DNA from: Spartobacteria bacterium
Lineage (GTDB): Bacteria; Verrucomicrobiota; Verrucomicrobiia; Chthoniobacterales; UBA10450
Length of the DNA stretch: 5,468 nucleotides
Assembly: GCA_021324035.1 (NCBI GenBank)
Contig: JAJPJU010000327.1
Span: 1-5,468 of the forward strand
Reading direction: 5' to 3'
Every line of letters starts with the position of its first letter. Position 1 is the stretch's first letter. A program made the position numbers and the translations under genes. The notes beneath the pieces are model-generated. The model saw only the letters and a list, made by a program, of their open reading frames with translations, was not told where the DNA came from and made no database searches. Of this stretch, positions 1 to 5,468 are shown piece by piece.

Positions 1-1229
1 TCGGCAAAGAACTTGAGATCTACGTCATCGACGAAGATGTCGGCCCCGGTTTGCCGCTCTGGCTGCCGCGAGGAGCAGCCATCATCGAAGAACTCGAAAA
101 ACTCGCCAAGGAAACCGAGTTCGCCGCTGGATATCAACGCGTGCGCACGGTGAACATTGCTCGCGAAAGTTTGTATCGAAAGAGCGGCCATATCCCCTAC
201 TACGCGGAATCGATGTTTCCGCCGATGGAACTCCGCGAGCATGGCGAAGAAGATTCCGTTACCCAGCGTTACTACCTGAAGGCGATGAACTGTCCGCATC
301 ATCACAAGTTGTTCGCGGCGGTACCTCGGAGTTATCGCGATCTGCCGTTGCGGCTGGCCGAGTACGGATTTTGTCATCGTTACGAGCAGAGCGGCGAGTT
401 GTTCGGCCTGATGCGGGTGCGGTCGATGCAGATGAACGACGCGCATCTCTACATGACGCCGGAGCAGTTCGAGTCCGAGTTCAATGCGGTCAACGAGATG
501 TATCTGAATTATTTCAAGCTCTTTGGTCTCGAAAAATATTTGATGCGTTTTTCGACTCATGATCCGGCCAAGCTCGGCCAAAAATTCGTGAACGAGCCGG
601 AGCTTTGGAAACAGACCGAAGACATGACGCGCAACGTTCTAAAAAATTCGGGCATCAACTATGTCGAAGTTCCGAACGAAGCAGCGTTTTATGGGCCGAA
701 GATCGACGTCCAGGTCTGGAGCGTGATTGGCCGCGAGTTTTCAATCGCCACCAATCAAGTCGATTTTGCCCAGCCAAGAAGCTTCAATCTTCGTTACAAA
801 GACAAGGACAACACCGAGAAAACCCCGATCTGCATTCATCGCGCGCCACTTGGCACCCACGAACGATTTATTGGATTCCTGATCGAACATTACGCCGGAA
901 ATTTTCCGTTGTGGTTGTCACCTGAGCAGGTCAGAATCCTAACCATCGGCGACGACGCCAAGCTGATCGATTACGCGACATCAATCTTGAACGAGCTTCG
1001 ATCGAAATACGTTCGAGCCGAAATCGACCAAAGCAGCGATCAGATCAACGGCAAAATCCAGCGCGCCGAGCAAATGAAAGTCCACACCATGTTAGTAATC
1101 GGAAAGCGCGACCTGGAAGCCGGCGCAGTCAGCGTTCGCGTCCACGGCAAGGGAAATCTCGGCGCCAAACCGAGCAGTGAAGTAATTGCCGATATTCTCC
1201 AGGCAATCAAAGAACGCCGCGCTAATTGA
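1..1229 (+). CDS. thrS: Threonyl-tRNA synthetase, 3' part (5' end off the window)
   Basis: This enzyme attaches threonine to tRNA-Thr in the cytoplasm using ATP. The reading frame is open from base 3 and gives 408 visible residues, beginning just at the class II catalytic core. By comparison with E. coli ThrS (642 residues), about 240 residues carrying the TGS and editing domains are missing to the left. The zinc and threonine-binding triad is present: Cys97 in MNCPHHH, His148 in NDAHLY and His279 in IHRAPLG, counted from the first visible codon and equivalent to E. coli C334, H385 and H511. Motif 2 Arg126 (CHRYEQSGELFGLMRVR) and motif 3 Arg288 (GTHERFIG) are also in place. Residues from about 305 to the end form the anticodon-binding domain, with QINGKIQRAEQMK and MLVIGKRDLEAG. 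The TTG at 51 lies inside the catalytic domain and is not the start. recQ follows after 37 bases on the same strand. Identity is near certain. Confidence 0.97.
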   Translation, partial: GKELEIYVIDEDVGPGLPLWLPRGAAIIEELEKLAKETEFAAGYQRVRTVNIARESLYRKSGHIPYYAESMFPPMELREHGEEDSVTQRYYLKAMNCPHHHKLFAAVPRSYRDLPLRLAEYGFCHRYEQSGELFGLMRVRSMQMNDAHLYMTPEQFESEFNAVNEMYLNYFKLFGLEKYLMRFSTHDPAKLGQKFVNEPELWKQTEDMTRNVLKNSGINYVEVPNEAAFYGPKIDVQVWSVIGREFSIATNQVDFAQPRSFNLRYKDKDNTEKTPICIHRAPLGTHERFIGFLIEHYAGNFPLWLSPEQVRILTIGDDAKLIDYATSILNELRSKYVRAEIDQSSDQINGKIQRAEQMKVHTMLVIGKRDLEAGAVSVRVHGKGNLGAKPSSEVIADILQAIKERRAN

Positions 1230-1266
1230 GTTGTCTGACGAGCCGAAGTCCGGGTAAAACGATTGG

Positions 1267-3099
1267 ATGGATCTCCCCAGGACCCTAAAGAAACATTTCG
1301 GCTACGATAAATTTCGTCCGCTGCAGGAAGAAATTATTCAAGATGCGTTGGCCGGGCGCGATGTCTTTGCCCTGATGCCGACGGGCGGCGGAAAATCGCT
1401 TTGTTTTCAATTGCCGGCCTTGTTGCGCAACGGACTGACGATCGTGGTATCGCCGCTCATCTCGCTTATGAAAGACCAGGTCGATGCGCTCCAAACGAGC
1501 GGGATCGCGGCGACCTTTCTGAATTCCTCGTTGGATCGGCATGAAGCGAGCGAGCGATTACGCAAATTGAACCATGGCGAATGCCGGCTGCTCTATGTCG
1601 CGCCGGAGCGGTTGATGCTCGATGGATTTCTCGACCGCGCGTTGAACTGGAACATCGAGCAAATCGCGATCGATGAAGCGCATTGCATCAGTGAATGGGG
1701 CCACGATTTCCGGCCGGAATACCGCGAGTTGAAAAAACTGCGCCGACATTTGCCGGATGTGCCGATCATGGCTCTGACCGCCACCGCGACTAAGCGGGTG
1801 CGTAAAGACATCGTCACTCAATTGCATTTGGACGACGCGCGCTGCTACGTAGCCAGTTTTAATCGTCCGAATCTGACTTATCGGGTAGTACCCAAATCGT
1901 CGCCTTACGAACAAGTATTGACGTTTATTCGCGCCCGGCCTGAGGAGAGCGGCATTGTTTATTGCGCGAGCCGAAAGACAGCCGACTCGCTCGCGACAAA
2001 ATTGAACAAGGACGGAATCAAGGCAAAGCCGTATCACGCGGGGCTCGAGTCGACCGATCGCGGCAAGCACCAGGAACAATTTCTGCGCGACGACGCGCGT
2101 GTGATCACGGCCACGATCGCGTTCGGAATGGGAATTAATAAACCGAATGTGCGTTTCGTGTTGCATCACGATCTGCCGAAGAACATCGAGAGCTATTATC
2201 AAGAAACAGGACGCGCGGGCCGCGACGGATTGCCGAGTGAGTGCGTGTTGCTTTTCAGCGCGAGCGATGTGGTGAAACAAAAGCGGTTCATTGAAGAAAA
2301 AAACGAACGGGAACAACTGATCGCGCAGGAGCAATTGCGCGAGATGATTCATTACGCCGAGACCCGCGAATGCCGGCGCGCGACGATGCTCCGTTACTTC
2401 GGCGAACAACTTCAGACCGTGCCGTGCGACGGCTGCGATAATTGCCTGACCCCGCGCGAAACGTTCGATGGCACAGTGGCCGCGCAGAAATTTCTCTCGT
2501 GCGTGTATCGCGTTCACGAGAAACACGGCTTCGGATTCGGCCTGAACCACATCGTCGATGTCTTGTGCGGCGCGGATACAGAAGCGATCCGCCAGCGCGG
2601 CCACGATCAACTCTCCACTTACGGGATCGGAAACGAGCTAAAGCGCGATGCGTGGCAGGCAATTGGAAGAGAATTGTCGCGGCTGGGATTGGTGGCGGCT
2701 GCGCCAGGAAAGTTCGCGACCTTGCAGTTAACCGGAACTGGATTGGCCGCGTTACGCGAGCGAACGCCGATCACGCTGACAAAACCGTTCGACGCCGAGC
2801 CGCGCAAACGGCCGAAGCGTCGGGCCGGTGAAATCGAATGCGACGAAGTGCTGTTTGAGCGGCTCCGCGCTTTGCGGCGCGAAATCGCGGATAAACGTGA
2901 CGTCCCGGCGTATGTGATTTTTTCCGACGTTTCGCTTCGGGAAATGGCCCGGGCTTATCCAACGACGGCAGCCGAGTTCGGCCGGATTCCCGGCGTCGGC
3001 CAACAAAAGCAACGCGATTTCGCGGAGACCTTCATTGAGGCAATCAAGGATCATCTGGCGCGCAAAACCAAGCTGGTACTTCCGATGCGGCAGGGTTAG
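1267..3099 (+). CDS. recQ: ATP-dependent DNA helicase RecQ, complete
   Basis: RecQ is a 3'-5' superfamily 2 DNA helicase that unwinds forks, joints and gapped DNA in recombination and repair. The 610-residue length matches E. coli RecQ (609). In order: motif 0 FRPLQ (16-20), Walker A MPTGGGKS (37-44, Lys43), motif Ia VSPLISLMKDQ (61-71), DEAH (136-139) running into the aromatic-rich loop CISEWGHDFRPEY, motif III ALTATAT (169-175), motif IV VYCASRK (231-237), motif V AFGMGINKPN (285-294) and motif VI QETGRAGRDG (312-321). Four cysteines (369, 387, 390, 393) form the zinc site. A winged-helix RQC region spans about 400-500, with GHDQLSTYGIG at 445-455, and one HRDC domain spans about 524-598. 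An in-frame TAA at 1255-1257 leaves ATG 1267 as the only start that keeps the whole N-terminus. No clear Shine-Dalgarno precedes it, so coupling to thrS is possible. No key residue appears to be missing. Confidence 0.98.
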   Translation: MDLPRTLKKHFGYDKFRPLQEEIIQDALAGRDVFALMPTGGGKSLCFQLPALLRNGLTIVVSPLISLMKDQVDALQTSGIAATFLNSSLDRHEASERLRKLNHGECRLLYVAPERLMLDGFLDRALNWNIEQIAIDEAHCISEWGHDFRPEYRELKKLRRHLPDVPIMALTATATKRVRKDIVTQLHLDDARCYVASFNRPNLTYRVVPKSSPYEQVLTFIRARPEESGIVYCASRKTADSLATKLNKDGIKAKPYHAGLESTDRGKHQEQFLRDDARVITATIAFGMGINKPNVRFVLHHDLPKNIESYYQETGRAGRDGLPSECVLLFSASDVVKQKRFIEEKNEREQLIAQEQLREMIHYAETRECRRATMLRYFGEQLQTVPCDGCDNCLTPRETFDGTVAAQKFLSCVYRVHEKHGFGFGLNHIVDVLCGADTEAIRQRGHDQLSTYGIGNELKRDAWQAIGRELSRLGLVAAAPGKFATLQLTGTGLAALRERTPITLTKPFDAEPRKRPKRRAGEIECDEVLFERLRALRREIADKRDVPAYVIFSDVSLREMARAYPTTAAEFGRIPGVGQQKQRDFAETFIEAIKDHLARKTKLVLPMRQG

Positions 3100-3122
3100 C
3101 CGACTGCCAGATTTAAGCGTGC

Positions 3123-3539
3123 TTATTCGTTGATATTATCAAGGGCAGTAAATTTCCAGCCGGCTTTGGTTGACTCGAAGACAAACCGGATGGGCGCATT
3201 TTCCAGATCGTTCGGCGTTTTCTTAAACGGACAATAGACCGAATACATCGTCTCCGAGTCTTTTTGCGGCTCTGCTTTGGCAAAGCACGCAGCGGCATTG
3301 GCTTCGCCGCTAAAAATCTTGCCGTAGCGACGCAAGAACTCGGCTTGAGTCTTGATTTCCGAACCGTAGATCGACATCGGAAATTTTGTCATCTGGACAA
3401 CCCTGGCTTTGTCATTAGCGATGACTGCCGATTTAAAATTTTTCCAGAATGCCGAAAAGTCAGACTCGGCAAATGCACCTGGCAGAAGCAACAGAAACAA
3501 AGCTGCGACGAGGCTACCGGCACTACTCGATATTCGCAT
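3123..3539 (-). CDS. Small exported protein of unknown function
   Basis: I do not recognise a named family. From the ATG at 3539 the protein has 138 residues. A signal peptide is clear: MRISSSAGS, then a hydrophobic LVAALFLLLL core, then a likely cleavage after PGAFA. The mature part is about 114 residues with two cysteines (in AAACFA and VYCPFKK) that could form a disulfide outside the cytoplasm. The pattern of an opening helix (FSAFWKNFKSAVIANDKARV), a KFPMSIYG segment, a paired aromatic strand (RFVFESTKAGWKFTALD) and the end DNINE resembles small NTF2-like or cystatin-like folds; this is an inference from pattern only. It lies directly downstream of the large exported protein gene and its ribosome binding site sits in that gene's last codons, so the two are probably made together. 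An ATG at 3548, three codons earlier and overlapping the upstream TGA, is the alternative start. The gene converges with recQ, with 23 bases between stop codons. Confidence 0.85.
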   Translation of the reverse strand: MRISSSAGSLVAALFLLLLPGAFAESDFSAFWKNFKSAVIANDKARVVQMTKFPMSIYGSEIKTQAEFLRRYGKIFSGEANAAACFAKAEPQKDSETMYSVYCPFKKTPNDLENAPIRFVFESTKAGWKFTALDNINE

Positions 3540-3544
3540 TGTTC

Positions 3545-5038
3545 TCATTCCTCCAAATGGACCGAGTCCATGATGTGATCAATCTCGTCTTTCAACTGTG
3601 AATCGGTATTCAAGTTACTCGTGAAGGTGATCTCGAGGAGCTGGCCTTTGTAGGAAGTAGTCAGGAAGCGCGAGTAGACCGGACTGTTTCGGTAGTCTTT
3701 CTTTCCTTTTAGCATCGGGACAAAACGCCAGTCGGCCCATTTGCGTCCGTCTATGGTGACGAGCTCCTTTTTGAGCCATTGAATATGCGCATCCTTGGGC
3801 AGCCAGTTGAAACCCTTGGAATACTCAGTCACCCGCATTTTCAAGTAACCATCGAGCTTGTCCGGAGTGAGTCCGTGAGTTCCGCGCAAGACTCCTCCCC
3901 ACGCGCCGCCTTCGCCCTTGTGAGCAAACTTCGCAACCGTCTTCTGATCTTTGGCGTCTTCGGGTTCGCGAACGAAATCCGGCGGCACGTCGAGTGTCAG
4001 TTTGCCATCGAGAAGACTCACGCCGCCTCCCGGTGCTGATTTCTCGGCGGAAGGCGACGATGCCGGAGACGCGGATTTTTGATCGGTGTCGACAATGTTG
4101 ACCGAAACCAAATGACTGAACTTTATGTCGACCTTCGCGTCTTGTTGGCCGAGGTGCATCATGCCGGAATAGTGCGAGAGCAAATACGGATCGTTCGTAG
4201 AATTCTTGAACCGTCCGAAACTAAACTGGGCATGCGGCCCGGATTTCTTGTTTGATTCCTCGTAAACGAGCTCTTCGCGGTCACCATCGCTTTCCTTCTT
4301 CGAGAATTTCATGGCAGCCGATTCGCCGTTTAGTCGGCTGTCGATCAGTCCAACCCAGTTGTTCAGTCGCTTGGCGGTCTGGGCGTCCACCGGTTTTCCG
4401 GTTTCGCCCCAATCATCCGACTGGAGCCAGGTTTTTCCATCTTTGCGCGCGAAGTCGACGCCCTCACCCGATTGGATTCGTTCCGGACCATTATTCGGAT
4501 AACGATCGTATTTGAAATCAACCGCGCCGCTGGGGAACTCAATACTCGCGATCGCTACCAGATGAACTTTGGAATAGAAATCGCGGCTGTATTTCAAACT
4601 GTCGCCGGAGAACTTCGCATCCAACTCATGCACTTTGGATGCGTTGTCCGGACTGATGTCGATCCCCAACCGTACGAGCCATCCAGGGCGCGGCGGTGCG
4701 ACTAGATGCAGGTTGCGCAATTTATCGCCCACGCATTTCGCGGCCGGTTGATCCTCTGGGGTCACCACGTCCTGCACGTTTCCATCCGCCGCGAAAACAA
4801 AAACAACATCGAACTTCACCCGCGGACCAAGACCCTTGGTGCATTGGTTAAGGATATCACCCAATTGCGGAGCAACGACCTTGCTGAATTCTTTGTCGTA
4901 GGCTTTTCCTTCGTTCGTGTCGCCCAGGCGCGTCGCCTCGGCCAATTTCTCGCTAAAGGAAGTTCCTTCTTTGGCTTCCGACCAAATCGGAAGACTGAGC
5001 AACAAGAAAACGGCGATCAGGATGTTCCTTGATTTCAT
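3545..5038 (-). CDS. Large multidomain exported protein of unknown function
   Basis: I do not recognise a named gene. From the ATG at 5038 the protein has 497 residues, opening with a signal peptide (MKSRN, hydrophobic ILIAVFLLLSL, likely cleavage after WSEA at residue 22). Residues about 58-128 (VKFDVVFVFAADGNVQDV, then CVGDKLRNLHL and a proline-rich turn) resemble the TonB or AgmX C-terminal-like fold, with Cys66 and Cys102 placed like the cysteine pair in some of those domains. Residues about 136-310 match nothing I know; they contain EGVDFARKDGKTWLQSDDWG and RLNNWVGLIDSRLNGE. A Ser/Ala/Pro-rich linker (317-339) leads to a C-terminal domain (340-497) with LLDGKLTLDVPPDF, TIDGRKWADWRF and LLEITFTSN, reminiscent of PsbP/Mog1-type folds. 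Domain assignments are inference. A TTG at 5080 would add 14 residues before the signal peptide and leave almost no room for a divergent promoter, so I prefer 5038. There is no lipobox cysteine. The next gene is probably co-transcribed. Confidence 0.85.
   Translation of the reverse strand: MKSRNILIAVFLLLSLPIWSEAKEGTSFSEKLAEATRLGDTNEGKAYDKEFSKVVAPQLGDILNQCTKGLGPRVKFDVVFVFAADGNVQDVVTPEDQPAAKCVGDKLRNLHLVAPPRPGWLVRLGIDISPDNASKVHELDAKFSGDSLKYSRDFYSKVHLVAIASIEFPSGAVDFKYDRYPNNGPERIQSGEGVDFARKDGKTWLQSDDWGETGKPVDAQTAKRLNNWVGLIDSRLNGESAAMKFSKKESDGDREELVYEESNKKSGPHAQFSFGRFKNSTNDPYLLSHYSGMMHLGQQDAKVDIKFSHLVSVNIVDTDQKSASPASSPSAEKSAPGGGVSLLDGKLTLDVPPDFVREPEDAKDQKTVAKFAHKGEGGAWGGVLRGTHGLTPDKLDGYLKMRVTEYSKGFNWLPKDAHIQWLKKELVTIDGRKWADWRFVPMLKGKKDYRNSPVYSRFLTTSYKGQLLEITFTSNLNTDSQLKDEIDHIMDSVHLEE
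3549..3554 (-). promoter_or_regulatory. Ribosome binding site inside the end of the upstream gene
   Basis: The minus strand reads GGAGGA here, inside the last codons (Leu-Glu-Glu) of the large exported protein gene. GGAGG lies 10 bases before the ATG at 3539, a workable spacing, but only one base before the ATG at 3548, which is too close for normal initiation. This favours 3539 as the start of the small gene. It is the strongest Shine-Dalgarno-like sequence seen before any start in the window. Confidence 0.7.
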
Positions 5039-5050
5039 AGGGTTACGAAA

Positions 5051-5076
5051 CGTTCTGCATTGTTTTTGCAAGAACG
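5051..5076. repeat. Imperfect inverted repeat between divergent genes
   Basis: The left arm CGTTCTGCA (5051-5059) pairs with the right arm TGCAAGAACG (5067-5076) over nine base pairs with one unpaired A at 5070 and a seven-base T-rich loop. It occupies much of the short gap between two divergent starts, 12 bases before the ATG at 5038 and 16 to 25 bases before the plus-strand ATGs at 5093 and 5102. It could be an operator for a dimeric regulator or a hairpin in either leader RNA. It is not placed like a terminator. The function is inferred from position only. Confidence 0.5.
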
Positions 5077-5101
5077 ACAAGCCATCCTTCGAATGATCGC
5101 T

Positions 5102-5468
5102 ATGAAGTTATCTGCAAGGATCTTACTCCTACTCATTGGTCCAGGGATCGCCGCTGCGGCCGAGTTACATCCGATCGTTGAAGTGCAGACCGGTTACTTG
5201 TTTGGCGCGAGTAGCGACGGCAAATGGATCAAAGCGGACGAAGCTTCCAAATCGCTGTCCGATGGAACGAGTTACCGCGTTTACGGCTTAACGCAGGCGC
5301 TTGGAGAATCCAAAGGCGGTAAAGCCACGCCGGAAGACGCTCCGTGCGATCAAACTCTTTCCGTTTCGCTTTCGCCAAAGCCCGACAAGGGCGTCATCGC
5401 AATCGCAGCGCCTTGGAATGCGTTGCCCCGAAAAGTGCAAGTGCTCGATGCGACCCAGAAAGTTTACA
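5102..5468 (+). CDS. Exported protein of unknown function, 5' part (runs off the right edge)
   Basis: An open frame from ATG 5102 continues without a stop to the edge of the window and gives 122 residues. It opens with a clear signal peptide, MKLSARILLLLIGPGIAAAA, with likely cleavage before ELHP. The visible mature part has VEVQTGYLFGASSDGKWIKADEA (a beta-rich GYL..G...GKW pattern), SYRVYGLTQALGESKGGKA, one cysteine in DAPCDQT, and an APWNALPRK segment. I recognise no catalytic motif and assign no function. A second in-frame ATG at 5093 would add three residues (MIA); neither start has a convincing Shine-Dalgarno, and 5102 gives the more typical signal peptide. The gene is divergent from the large exported protein gene, which also encodes a secreted product, so shared regulation across the gap is possible. 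A coding call is supported by the signal peptide, the continuous frame and the frame's typical codon use. Confidence 0.8.
   Translation, partial: MKLSARILLLLIGPGIAAAAELHPIVEVQTGYLFGASSDGKWIKADEASKSLSDGTSYRVYGLTQALGESKGGKATPEDAPCDQTLSVSLSPKPDKGVIAIAAPWNALPRKVQVLDATQKVY

Noticed and set aside
51..53. TTG at 51 as the start of thrS
   Set aside because: The frame stays open to base 3, and the residues before it (GKELEIYVIDEDVGPG) continue the normal ThrS catalytic domain, so the gene begins off the window.
1558..2610. A 350-codon open frame on the minus strand opposite recQ
   Set aside because: It lies entirely within the perfectly conserved recQ frame. Its product shows no domain pattern, and its length follows from recQ codon bias, so it is a shadow frame.
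2442..2831. A 129-codon plus-strand open frame in another frame within recQ
   Set aside because: It overlaps the RQC and zinc-binding coding region of recQ, and its Arg-rich composition is typical of an out-of-frame reading.
3089..3108. Weak hairpin GGCAG / CTGCC around the recQ stop codon as a terminator
   Set aside because: The stem is only five base pairs with a ten-base loop and is not followed by a T-run on either strand.
3779..5032. Several plus-strand open frames of 63 to 108 codons opposite the large exported protein gene
   Set aside because: They overlap a frame with a signal peptide and a coherent protein pattern, and their own products are Arg/Ser-rich and lack recognisable features.
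5078..5080. TTG at 5080 as the start of the large exported protein, with GAAGGA upstream
   Set aside because: It adds 14 polar residues before an otherwise standard signal peptide and would leave only about 12 to 21 bases to the divergent start. The ATG at 5038 fits better, although the alternative cannot be excluded.

Overview
The window shows a stretch of bacterial chromosome of moderate GC content. It holds two housekeeping genes followed by three genes for secreted proteins of unknown function. The organism is most likely a soil-type Verrucomicrobiota (Spartobacteria or Chthoniobacterales-like). This is a low-confidence guess based on the ThrS motif variants and on the general look of the secreted proteins, because the window has no rRNA or other marker that would settle it. 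There is no tRNA, CRISPR array, insertion sequence or phage gene that I can support.

Left part, plus strand: positions 1-1229 are the 3' part of thrS (threonyl-tRNA synthetase), covering the catalytic core and the anticodon-binding domain. The N-terminal TGS and editing region lies off the left edge. After a 37-base gap comes a complete recQ (1267-3099), a 610-residue RecQ helicase with helicase core, zinc-binding, winged-helix and HRDC regions. The two genes run in the same direction and are probably co-transcribed, although their functions (translation and DNA repair) are unrelated.

Right part, minus strand: recQ meets a convergent pair only 23 bases past its stop codon. Read from the right, the pair is a roughly 497-residue multidomain exported protein (3545-5038) followed by a roughly 138-residue exported protein (3123-3539, or up to 3548). 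The last codons of the large gene contain the ribosome binding site of the small one, and its TGA overlaps a possible ATG start, so the pair is very likely one translationally coupled operon. A third exported protein begins on the plus strand at 5102 and runs off the right edge. It is divergent from the large gene across a gap of about 60 bases that carries an imperfect inverted repeat.

The helicase and the synthetase are textbook family members. The only part that may be undescribed is the cluster of three signal-peptide proteins. I cannot assign a function to any of them, and nothing in the window proves that they act together beyond operon structure and shared export. Intergenic gaps are all short (37, 23 and about 60 bases); no stretch over 300 bases lacks a gene.
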